A stretch of 7,986 nucleotides of DNA from assembly GCA_018609825.1 (NCBI GenBank), contig JAHEOA010000028.1, positions 1-7,986 on the forward strand. The letters are read 5' to 3'. Below, piece by piece: positions 1 to 5,261 of this stretch (positions are counted from its first letter, which is position 1; the number at the start of each line of letters is the position of its first letter). Made by a program: the position numbers and the translations under genes. The notes under the pieces were generated by a model. The model was not told where the DNA came from and did not search any database. It saw nothing but the letters and a program-made list of their open reading frames with translations. Origin of the DNA: Candidatus Bipolaricaulota bacterium (lineage in GTDB: Bacteria; Bipolaricaulota; Bipolaricaulia; RBG-16-55-9).

Positions 1-360
1 CTCGCGGGCCTCGTGCTCAAGCAGCCGGTCAAACCGGGCCACATTCGGCTGGATAAGCGCGTGGTCCGCTTCATGACCGAGCACCAATACGCGCGTTCCG
101 AACGGGCGATGCCGCTTGACGACAAGCTGGCCCGGCTGCGCGAGGCGTCGGAACGCGGTCAAGACGTGGAGATCGTCTATCTGAAGGCCTCCGACGAGCG
201 CTCGCGCCGGCGGCTGACGATTCGGGAGGTCGGCGAGATGGCCTATCAGGGCCGGACGTTCCCGGGCGTGCGCGCCTACTGCCACGCGCGCCGGGCCGAG
301 CGCGTCTTCCGCGTCGACCGGATCCTGGAGATCGATCCGACGTCCAGGGAAGGACGCTAA
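1..360 (+). CDS. WYL-domain protein, C-terminal part (5' end outside window)
   Basis: The reading frame is open from base 1 to the stop at 358-360. A GTG at 13 is possible as a start but has no ribosome binding site, so I treat the gene as cut by the window edge. The C-terminal half (about residues 50-110 counted from base 13) has the look of a WYL domain: a strand 'VEIVYLKA', a polar turn, 'RRLTIREVGEMAYQG', then 'GVRAYCHARRAERVFRVDRILEI'. The last part is the typical WYL ending, in which a short arginine-rich stretch leads to 'F.(V/L)DRI'. WYL domains bind nucleic acid or small ligands. They occur in transcription regulators, in defence-associated regulators, and as tails of helicases or nucleases. 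The preceding helix 'MPLDDKLARLREASERGQ' is the usual linker before such a domain. What lies upstream decides whether this is a regulator or the tail of a DNA-processing enzyme. The gene converges on the next gene, leaving only 15 bases between the stops. Confidence 0.7.
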   Translation, partial: LAGLVLKQPVKPGHIRLDKRVVRFMTEHQYARSERAMPLDDKLARLREASERGQDVEIVYLKASDERSRRRLTIREVGEMAYQGRTFPGVRAYCHARRAERVFRVDRILEIDPTSREGR

Positions 361-375
361 CCCCCGCCCGACCAA

Positions 376-657
376 CTAACCGGTCGCCCACGGGCAGACG
401 ACGCCCGCATGTCGCCGCCCGCACGCCCAACAGGGCTTGGGCGATCCGCCCCTCTCGATGTCCCGAACGACCCGTTCGATGCTCGTCAGCCAGGTCCGGA
501 ACCCAGACATGGGCAGCTCGTCCATATCTCGGTACAATAGACCGAACTCCCACCGCAAAAGCGGATACGCGGCGATCGTCGCGCCGTGATCCTCGTGCAT
601 CTCCGCGATCATGTGGCGCTTGGCGTCCGATTCGGTCAGGCCGGGGTCCGGGTCCAC
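376..657 (-). CDS. Small protein with C-terminal CCHC zinc-knuckle-like motif
   Basis: A 93-residue protein that I do not recognise. The start chosen is GTG at 655-657, which lacks a clear ribosome binding site. An internal ATG (residue 16, at 610-612) is an alternative and has none either, so the start is uncertain. The first 70 residues look like an acidic, mostly helical domain ('HMIAEMHEDHGATIAAYPLL', 'RTWLTSIERVVRDIE'). The tail carries Cys76-x2-Cys79-x3-His83-x4-Cys88, one residue shorter in the middle than the classical CX2CX4HX4C zinc knuckle, so zinc binding and perhaps nucleic acid contact are plausible. The protein-like composition and the conserved-looking Cys/His cluster argue that this is a real gene rather than a chance frame. 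It could be a small partner or regulator; no function can be assigned. Confidence 0.55.
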   Translation of the reverse strand: MDPDPGLTESDAKRHMIAEMHEDHGATIAAYPLLRWEFGLLYRDMDELPMSGFRTWLTSIERVVRDIERGGSPKPCWACGRRHAGVVCPWATG

Positions 658-878
658 GGGACCATGCTATCGGGACGCCGCACGCGTGTCTGTGCCGCGG
701 GAGAATCATGGGGTTCCCCGTCGGACCGAGTCCCCGGACAATGGGGGAGACGAGATTCGGCCGGACAACCGGCAAGCCCGACCGCCCCTCGATAGTGCCG
801 CAAGCGACGGGCGTCGTCGTGTGGAGAGCTCGCCACACCCCTGAGGCCTTGACCTCCAGCACAGAAAGGAGAGCCGCC

Positions 879-998
879 ATGACCCGCGAATGGATACGCT
901 ATCAGCACTATCCGGATCGTCCTCGCAACCGCGCGCCGTGGGGCAGCCTCGGGATCGTCCTGCTCAGCCTGATCCTCGCCCTCGTCGTCCTCAGCTAG
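879..998 (+). CDS. Small single-pass membrane peptide (39 aa)
   Basis: The ATG at 879 is preceded by AAAGGAG at 865-871 with seven bases of spacing, one of the best ribosome binding sites in the window. The product has a basic, proline-containing N-terminus ('MTREWIRYQHYPDRPRNR') and one hydrophobic helix at about residues 24-39 ('LGIVLLSLILALVVLS') that runs to the end of the protein. This would place the charged part in the cytoplasm and the C-terminus in or across the membrane. The frame is open upstream to an ATG at 708, which also has a GGGAG, but the upstream translation is not protein-like, so the short form is preferred. The family is unknown. Such peptides can modulate membrane complexes, but nothing here shows a partner. 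Confidence 0.6.
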   Translation: MTREWIRYQHYPDRPRNRAPWGSLGIVLLSLILALVVLS

Positions 999-1106
999 CG
1001 ACCGAGCACCCCAACGACGGGACACCCTCTCGTCGCCCGGGGATGCAGCGCAGCGGCGTTCTTCAAACTGAACGAGTCGGGCAGGTATTGGCCACAACAG
1101 CGAATT

Positions 1107-1136
1107 CGCCAGGGGCTCGACCGTGAGCCCCTGGCG
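1107..1136. terminator. Perfect 12-bp hairpin, possible transcription terminator
   Basis: CGCCAGGGGCTC (1107-1118) pairs perfectly with GAGCCCCTGGCG (1125-1136) around the six-base loop GACCGT. On the plus strand it is followed by TCTCATCCTCTC, which is pyrimidine-rich but not a true T-run. It lies about 110 bases after the stop of the small membrane peptide gene and before the next strong ribosome binding site. A terminator for plus-strand transcription is the simplest reading; a protein-binding palindrome is possible. Confidence 0.5.
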
Positions 1137-1181
1137 TCTCATCCTCTCGCGGCGGTACCGGATTGAGGCAAAGGAGGTTCG

Positions 1182-1256
1182 ATGTCTAGCAAGTTGCCCT
1201 CATGTTACGCCCCAATCGAGTGCCTAGAACATGGAAGCGAAGTGGAATTTCGGTGA
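1182..1256 (+). CDS. Possible 24-residue peptide with strong ribosome binding site
   Basis: The ATG at 1182 is preceded by AAAGGAGG at 1170-1177 with four bases of spacing, a near-perfect match to the anti-Shine-Dalgarno sequence. The frame encodes 24 residues and stops at TGA 1254-1256. The peptide begins 'MSSKLPSCYAPIECLEHG' and ends in a charged strand-like stretch ('SEVEFR'). Two cysteines and a histidine within nine residues recall the start of a small zinc-binding domain, so this could be a complete small peptide or the beginning of a longer protein cut short by a stop or frameshift. No convincing continuation was seen in the other two frames after the stop. The gene faces the amidase gene tail to tail. 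Confidence 0.35.
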   Translation: MSSKLPSCYAPIECLEHGSEVEFR

Positions 1257-1301
1257 ACCCTCCAATAACCGCGACCGATCGGGAAATCCGTCTGTCCATC
1301 C

Positions 1302-2021
1302 TCAGAGCCTCAACGCGATCAACGCCGCCGCCGCGGCCAGGACCAGAACCAACGCCCCGAGGAAGACGCCCGTCGGAACGCTCGGCGCCCGTGGCTCGGG
1401 CTCGCCGCGGACCAGTCGCATGTAGCGGGTCCAGTTCCAGGGCGGGCCGGGGTCGGGCTTGGTCGGCTTGATCTCGCTGTGCCCGACGACGTGCGCGCGA
1501 TCGATCGGAATGTCATAGGTCGCCGCCAAACGGCGGACGAGCTTCGCCGACGCCCGGTACATCTCCTCAGATGGGTAGTCGGGATCGCCCGTGTGGCCCG
1601 CGTGCTCGATCCCGATGCTGTTGGCGTTCAAGACGCGACTCGCGGGCCACTCGCACTCCGCCGGGTCGCTTCCGAGGGGACAGGTTCCGGCGTGCCAGGC
1701 GGTGTTCGCCTCGCGGACCATCTGCACGATCGTCCCATCCCGACCCACCAGATAGTGGGCACTGACTTCCCGTGAGCCGCGGGCGATCGTGCGGATCCCG
1801 CTCTGCAACGAGCCCTGGATGGTGTGAATCACGATGTAGTCGACGGTCGACGCCCGGCCCTCCGTGTAAAACTTGGCTCGACAGGTCGACGTCACTGTCT
1901 CCTGGTCCGCCTGCGCCAACGGCACGGTCGGGCAGGCGGGGACGTCCCTGGCCAGTCCCGGTACCGCGGAGACGGCCCCGACGAGCGCCATTATCCCGAT
2001 CAGGCGCACGACGAGCGTCAC
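1302..2021 (-). CDS. Exported, membrane-anchored N-acetylmuramoyl-L-alanine amidase (Amidase_2/PGRP fold)
   Basis: This 239-residue protein would cleave the amide bond between N-acetylmuramic acid and the stem peptide of peptidoglycan, outside the cytoplasmic membrane. Residues 1-25 form a signal peptide or signal anchor ('MTLVVRLIGIMALVGAVSAV'). The amidase domain covers about 57-200. Zinc ligands are expected at His66 ('VIHTIQG'), His181 ('VVGHSEI') and Asp190 ('KPDPGP'), the His/His/Asp set of AmpD-like enzymes, with Glu139 ('IGIEH') at the usual catalytic-glutamate position. Cys114 and Cys123 may form a disulfide in an insert. Residues 217-237 form a C-terminal transmembrane helix ending in 'ALRL', so the enzyme is probably tethered. 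The GTG start overlaps the stop of the upstream gene by four bases (GTGA), and a GGGA precedes it, indicating translational coupling. A role in cell wall turnover is likely. A lytic effector role is possible but nothing nearby supports it. Confidence 0.88.
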   Translation of the reverse strand: MTLVVRLIGIMALVGAVSAVPGLARDVPACPTVPLAQADQETVTSTCRAKFYTEGRASTVDYIVIHTIQGSLQSGIRTIARGSREVSAHYLVGRDGTIVQMVREANTAWHAGTCPLGSDPAECEWPASRVLNANSIGIEHAGHTGDPDYPSEEMYRASAKLVRRLAATYDIPIDRAHVVGHSEIKPTKPDPGPPWNWTRYMRLVRGEPEPRAPSVPTGVFLGALVLVLAAAAALIALRL

Positions 2022-2434
2022 GGGGATTCCCTACGCACATCGCCCGGCCGGATCGTCACGCGGGCTCGTCGGATCCGCGAATCCCCCTCGAGCCATCTCG
2101 TCATGATCGATTCACTCGCTTTGAATCGGGCCCGCGCCCGTCGCGCGGCATCGTCTTCGTCGAGGTCTCGACCGTCCGCGATCGGCGTCGTCCGCACGCG
2201 GCCGCGAAGCGAGACCGTGTAGGCCAGACCGTCGCGGGTCCGTTGGGGAGCCTCGGAGGACGTGGGCAGATCGTCGACGATGACGGCGCTTTCGCGATGA
2301 TCGGCATCCAGTCGTTCCGCCACGACCTCGCGGACCATGTGGGTGGGGCTGGCATATCCCGCAGCATCCTCGGCGATCTCGACGTCCACGACGAGCTCGC
2401 CGACCCCGACCCAGTGGCGTTCCGATGCCCCCAT
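2018..2434 (-). CDS. Conserved-looking hypothetical protein upstream of and coupled to the amidase
   Basis: A 138-residue soluble protein that I do not recognise. The ATG start is well supported by CAGGAG (plus-strand bases 2440-2445) five bases upstream. No signal peptide or membrane segment is visible. The N-terminal part has alternating strands ('WVGVGELVVDVEIAED') and the middle another strand pair ('GLAYTVSLRGRVRTTPI'). The C-terminus is a charged helix rich in Arg, Asp and Ala ('RDLDEDDAARRARARF') followed by 'RRARVTIRPGDVRRESP'. Its stop codon overlaps the GTG start of the amidase gene, so both are translated from one message. The partnership suggests a related job, but a cytoplasmic protein beside an exported enzyme may simply share transcription. 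Confidence 0.7.
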   Translation of the reverse strand: MGASERHWVGVGELVVDVEIAEDAAGYASPTHMVREVVAERLDADHRESAVIVDDLPTSSEAPQRTRDGLAYTVSLRGRVRTTPIADGRDLDEDDAARRARARFKASESIMTRWLEGDSRIRRARVTIRPGDVRRESP

Positions 2435-2557
2435 CGTCGCTCCTGTCCGAGCACTGCCCGGGACGTCGTGGGCTTATCCCCTCCCGGCGGCGCCCTGCCT
2501 CCCCATCGGTCGGGCGACCCCGTCGCGAACAGGCCTCACATCGACGCTGTGACCGCG

Positions 2558-2594
2558 GGTGACGAATGGGATTCCGCCGCGAAGGTGACGCATG
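2558..2594. repeat. Pair of 11-bp direct repeats, possible operator
   Basis: GGTGACGAATG (2558-2568) and GGTGACGCATG (2584-2594) match at 10 of 11 positions and start 26 bases apart. They lie in the divergent region between the hypothetical/amidase unit and the winged-helix gene, and the second copy overlaps the TG of an extended -10-like element. A further GTGAC occurs at 2549-2553. This arrangement would suit binding of a regulator to one DNA face over about two and a half turns, possibly the winged-helix protein itself. That link is inference only. Confidence 0.35.
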
Positions 2595-2601
2595 CTACAC
2601 T
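2593..2601 (+). promoter_or_regulatory. Extended -10-like element upstream of winged-helix gene
   Basis: TGCTACACT fits the extended -10 pattern TGnTAnnnT. No good -35 is visible at the normal distance, which is tolerated for extended -10 promoters. It lies about 100 bases before the coding start, in the only relatively AT-richer part of this divergent region. The call rests on one short motif. Confidence 0.3.
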
Positions 2602-2612
2602 CGGAGCTTACC

Positions 2613-2651
2613 ATGGAGGTGAGACGCACCACGAACGGCGTCAACGCGTGA
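2613..2651 (+). CDS. Possible 12-residue leader peptide
   Basis: The ATG at 2613 follows GGAG (2603-2606) with six bases of spacing and opens a frame encoding MEVRRTTNGVNA, then TGA. It ends 24 bases before the hairpin in front of the winged-helix gene, as an attenuation leader would. Against it: if transcription starts about seven bases after the -10 element at 2596-2601, the GGAG is not in the RNA and the ATG would lie almost at the 5' end. The codons show no run of one amino acid typical of a sensor peptide. Confidence 0.2.
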   Translation: MEVRRTTNGVNA

Positions 2652-2675
2652 TTTAGAGCCTTAGAAAAGAAAAGA

Positions 2676-2695
2676 GCTCCTGCGGCAACAGGAGC
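2676..2695 (+). promoter_or_regulatory. Hairpin enclosing the ribosome binding site of the winged-helix gene
   Basis: GCTCCTG (2676-2682) pairs with CAGGAGC (2689-2695) around the loop CGGCAA. The 3' arm contains CAGGAG (2689-2694), the only good ribosome binding site before the GTG start at 2705, ten bases away. In the folded RNA this site would be closed, so the hairpin could control translation. Read on the minus strand, the same hairpin is followed by TCTTTTCTTTTCTAA (bases 2675 down to 2661), which is a good intrinsic terminator. It may therefore instead, or also, stop antisense transcription running out of the gene. Confidence 0.5.
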
Positions 2696-2704
2696 CCGCC
2701 GACG

Positions 2705-3835
2705 GTGGTGCTGGAACAAGTGCAGTTCCCAGCATACACCGGATGGGGGGAGTGTGTCAACTCCTCGCCATCCGACATTCCCCGGGTTATTCAGCGTCAG
2801 AAGGGCAAATCCTCGCTGGAGGTCTTCCTCGACCTCTATCGCCATTCGGATCGGGACGGGCGGTTGGCGCTCGACGCGGCCGACGTGGCTCAGCGAACCG
2901 GCTTCAGCCGCAAGACGGTCTATCAAGTTGTTAAATTCCTGCAGCGGGTCAACCTGCTGTTCCTGGAAGAGCGGCGGACCGGCCGTGGCCGACACTCCCG
3001 CTATCGACTCAACTGGCAGAAGCCAAGGGATGGGCGCCTCCGCCAGAAGTGTCACCCCCATAAGTACGAGACGTCGAACGGCAACACAGCCTTCAAGGAC
3101 ACCCCGGTGTCCCCAAAGGCCTTCCAACACCAACGCCCGACCGACTTCGCGGGGCGTCAGGCAATCCTCGACCGACTTCCAGGGCATGTGACGCTGGTGA
3201 AAGGGGCCCGCTACTGGCGCTATTGCCTGGAGCGGATCCGAACGGGCGCCTGGCGGCTCGGCGCCGACCGGGCGACGAGCGACGTGATCGCCGGCGCATT
3301 GAGTGCCCGGGTGACGGGCCGGCCGCTGGCCGAGTATCGGAAAATCGCGGCGGAGCTGAATCGCCGCGGGGCCGAGCTGGTCGAGTGCGTGCGTCGGGCC
3401 TGGCGTCGCGGCCGCCGGGCGGCGTATGCGGCCTGCCGGGCGGCGCTCGTCCGGCTGCTCAGGGGCGAGCCGATTCAGGATCCGCCCACAAAGCGTCGGA
3501 AATCGGAGAATAACTGGAACGGCGGCTACGACCTCTCGAGACCCGGCGGGCGCCGGCGCTATCTCGACATTGCCCGCGAGCTCGCGAAGGCCGGCGCCCC
3601 CTGTCCGCGCTGCGGCGAGCGACTTGCTCGAAAGCTGTTCCGGGACGACGCGGCGATCGCGTTCCGTGAAGAGGGGTTGTGTCGCTGCGTCTACATTGCG
3701 TTTGATCGGGAGGCGCTGGCGCGAGAGGAGCGCAGTCGCCGGGAGGGGGGCGGGCCGATGGTCGCTCACCGGGTCGCCCGGCGCTCGCGGCCGCCGTCAT
3801 GGCTCCCGAGGCCCCTTGCCGAGGCACGGACATGA
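2705..3835 (+). CDS. Winged-helix DNA-binding protein with C-terminal four-cysteine cluster
   Basis: A 376-residue protein of unrecognised family. The GTG at 2705 is the first in-frame start; another GTG lies at 2720. No start codon other than CTG occurs in frame before the conserved-looking domain, so the N-terminus must begin in this stretch. Residues about 36-104 form a winged helix: 'SSLEVFLDLYRHSD', then 'LDAADVAQRTGFSRKTVYQVVKFLQ' with the recognition helix at about 66-80, then 'LLFLEERRTGRGRHSRYRLNW' as the wing. A polar linker follows. The region of about 160-260 is arginine/alanine-rich and helical. The C-terminal domain has Cys300-x2-Cys303 and Cys326-x-Cys328, a likely zinc ribbon. 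The layout suggests a sequence-specific regulator or a replication-initiator-like protein of mobile-element origin; neither is proven. It is transcribed away from the amidase unit, and its leader holds direct repeats and a ribosome-site hairpin. Confidence 0.72.
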   Translation: MVLEQVQFPAYTGWGECVNSSPSDIPRVIQRQKGKSSLEVFLDLYRHSDRDGRLALDAADVAQRTGFSRKTVYQVVKFLQRVNLLFLEERRTGRGRHSRYRLNWQKPRDGRLRQKCHPHKYETSNGNTAFKDTPVSPKAFQHQRPTDFAGRQAILDRLPGHVTLVKGARYWRYCLERIRTGAWRLGADRATSDVIAGALSARVTGRPLAEYRKIAAELNRRGAELVECVRRAWRRGRRAAYAACRAALVRLLRGEPIQDPPTKRRKSENNWNGGYDLSRPGGRRRYLDIARELAKAGAPCPRCGERLARKLFRDDAAIAFREEGLCRCVYIAFDREALAREERSRREGGGPMVAHRVARRSRPPSWLPRPLAEART

Positions 3836-3909
3836 CCATCATCCCACGGGCCCATTCGTTACATTGGTGGACGACGGCGGCGCAACGAGCGCCGAGCGCG
3901 GCTGGACCT

Positions 3910-3926
3910 CCCTCATCGGTTGAGGG
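3910..3926. other. Short hairpin before the SDR gene
   Basis: CCCTCA (3910-3915) pairs with TGAGGG (3921-3926) around TCGGT, 29 bases before the SDR start and 74 bases after the winged-helix stop. No T-run follows on either strand. It could be a weak terminator for the upstream gene or chance. The rest of the 3836-3955 gap shows nothing else I can support. Confidence 0.2.
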
Positions 3927-3955
3927 GATCACGCTCAGACGCAAAGGGAACGGAG

Positions 3956-4666
3956 ATGACCATGACCACGGGAAAGGTTGCCCTGATCGCCGCGGGCGGC
4001 AGCGGCATGGGCGCCGACGCGGCCCGACGACTGGCGCGCGACGGCTTTCATGTGGGGATCCTGTCGCCGTCCGGGAGGGGCGAGCAACTGGCCAACGAGC
4101 TGGACGGCGTCGGCGTGACCGGCTCGAATCAGTCCACCGACGACCTCCAGCGGCTCGTCGACGGGGCGATGGCCCGCTGGGGGCGGGTCGACGTCCTGGT
4201 CAACTCGGCCGGGCACGGGCCACGCGGGCCGGTGCTCGAGCTCAGTGACGAGGACTGGCACGCGGGGCTCGACGTCTACCTCTTGAACGTGGTTCGGCCC
4301 ACGCGGCTGGTCACGCCGATCATGCGCTCGCAGGGCGGCGGGGCGATCGTCAACGTCTCGACCTTCGCCGCCTTTGAGCCGGACCCGCTATTTCCCACGT
4401 CGTCGGTCTTCCGCGCCGGGCTGGCCAGCTTTGCGAAGCTCTTCGCCGACAAGTACGCCCCCGACAACGTCCGGATGAACAACGTGCTGCCGGGCTTCAT
4501 CGCCACGTCCTCGGAGTCGGACGAGCTGCGCGCCCGGGTCCCCATGGGCCGCTACGGGAAGACCGACGAGGTCTCGTCGCTGATCTCGTGGCTGGCCTCC
4601 GAGGAAGCCGCCTACATGACCGGCCAGAACCTGCGCCTGGACGGCGGCCTCACCCGGTCGGTCTGA
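3956..4666 (+). CDS. SDR-family oxidoreductase-like protein with altered catalytic pair
   Basis: This 236-residue protein has the classical short-chain dehydrogenase/reductase layout: a Rossmann fold binding NAD(P) and a C-terminal 'GQNLRLDGGLTRSV'. The ATG at 3956 follows AAAGGGAA (3943-3950); a second ATG at 3962 with CGGAG is equally possible. The nucleotide-binding glycine motif is Gly14-Gly15-Ser16-Gly17-Met18-Gly19. The structural 'NNAG' motif appears as Asn83-Ser84-Ala85-Gly86. Asn111 and Ser135 ('IVNVST') of the catalytic tetrad are present. Aligning 'RAGLASFAK' with the usual 'KAGLxxFxK' puts Ser149 and Arg153 where the catalytic Tyr and Lys should be, so the YxxxK pair is missing. 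I recall related SDR proteins with the same 'PTSSVFRAGLA' and 'RMNNVLPGFI' segments, so this looks like a subfamily trait rather than a fresh mutation. Substrate unknown. It may act by another mechanism or bind without catalysis. Confidence 0.88.
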   Translation: MTMTTGKVALIAAGGSGMGADAARRLARDGFHVGILSPSGRGEQLANELDGVGVTGSNQSTDDLQRLVDGAMARWGRVDVLVNSAGHGPRGPVLELSDEDWHAGLDVYLLNVVRPTRLVTPIMRSQGGGAIVNVSTFAAFEPDPLFPTSSVFRAGLASFAKLFADKYAPDNVRMNNVLPGFIATSSESDELRARVPMGRYGKTDEVSSLISWLASEEAAYMTGQNLRLDGGLTRSV

Positions 4667-4706
4667 GCGATGCCCATGGCGCTGCGGTCGGGACAGGACG
4701 GATGAG

Positions 4707-5246
4707 ATGAGCGACGGCTCCAGGACGGAAGACTCCATGCTGTTCGTCTTCGGAGGACTGCCGGGGGTGGGCAAGACGGAGCTGTCGCAGGACCTCGCAC
4801 AGCGACGGCGCGCCGTCCATCTGAGGGTCGACACCATCGAGCAGACACTGCGCGACCAAGGACAGACTGTGACGGGGCCCGAGGGCTACGTCGTCGCCTA
4901 CCGATTGGCCCGCGACAACCTCCGATTGGGGCTGTCGGTCGTGGCCGACGCGGTCAACCCGATCGCGCTCACCCGCCGGGCGTGGCGCGAGGTCGCGGCC
5001 GACGCCGGCGTCCGCTGTTGTGAGATCGAGGTGGTCTGCTCCGACGAGGCCGAACACCGGCGCCGTGTCGAGTCGCGAGCGTCGACAGTGCCCGGCCTGC
5101 GCCCGCCGGCCTGGCAGGAGGTGCTTGAGCGCGAGTACGAGCCCTGGCCCGAGGCCGCGATCGTCGTCGACACGGCCGGCGAGACGCCCGCGGGGAGCCG
5201 GGCGGCACTGGCGCGGGCCCTCGCCGAGCTCGGGATATCCGCATGA
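4707..5246 (+). CDS. P-loop kinase-like ATPase (AAA_33 / adenylylsulfate-kinase-like)
   Basis: A 179-residue cytoplasmic protein of the small nucleotide-kinase type. Walker A is Gly17-x2-Gly20-x-Gly22-Lys23-Thr24 ('GGLPGVGKTEL'). Asp42 ('LRVDTIEQTL') sits where substrate-binding Asp is found in zeta-toxin and antibiotic phosphotransferase relatives. Asp81 in 'VVADAVNP' is probably the Walker B-like acidic residue. A lid rich in Arg follows ('SDEAEHRRRVESR'). It would transfer the gamma-phosphate of ATP to an unknown small molecule. The ATG at 4707 has AGGACGG upstream; a second ATG at 4737 (residue 11), just before the P-loop strand and preceded by GGAAG, is a credible alternative. It starts 40 bases after the SDR gene on the same strand, so shared transcription is likely. 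No antitoxin-like partner is present, so a zeta-type toxin role is not favoured. Confidence 0.82.
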   Translation: MSDGSRTEDSMLFVFGGLPGVGKTELSQDLAQRRRAVHLRVDTIEQTLRDQGQTVTGPEGYVVAYRLARDNLRLGLSVVADAVNPIALTRRAWREVAADAGVRCCEIEVVCSDEAEHRRRVESRASTVPGLRPPAWQEVLEREYEPWPEAAIVVDTAGETPAGSRAALARALAELGISA

Positions 5247-5261
5247 GGCGGGTTCCCTGAG

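Noticed and set aside
819..838. Inverted repeat GTGTGG/CCACAC with an eight-base loop upstream of the small membrane peptide
   Set aside because: Only six pairs and a long loop; expected by chance in GC-rich DNA, and no T-run or promoter motif is associated.
708..998. Longer form of the small membrane peptide starting at ATG 708
   Set aside because: A GGGAG precedes it, but the 57 extra residues are not protein-like, and the site at 865-871 before ATG 879 is much stronger.
2754..3191. Alternative start GTG 2754 with strong GGGGGGAG, in another frame of the winged-helix gene
   Set aside because: The resulting frame does not read the winged helix, and no evident frameshift point joins it to the correct frame. 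A sequencing error cannot be fully excluded.
2474..3769. Long open frame on the minus strand (431 codons) opposite the winged-helix gene
   Set aside because: The plus-strand frame has a clear winged helix and cysteine pairs. The antisense translation has no recognisable domain, and a minus-strand terminator-like hairpin lies within it. Long antisense frames are common at this GC content.
4707..5246. Zeta-type toxin of a toxin-antitoxin pair
   Set aside because: The P-loop fold is shared, but no small antitoxin gene is adjacent and the 'ADAVNP' segment fits general small-molecule kinase-like proteins better.
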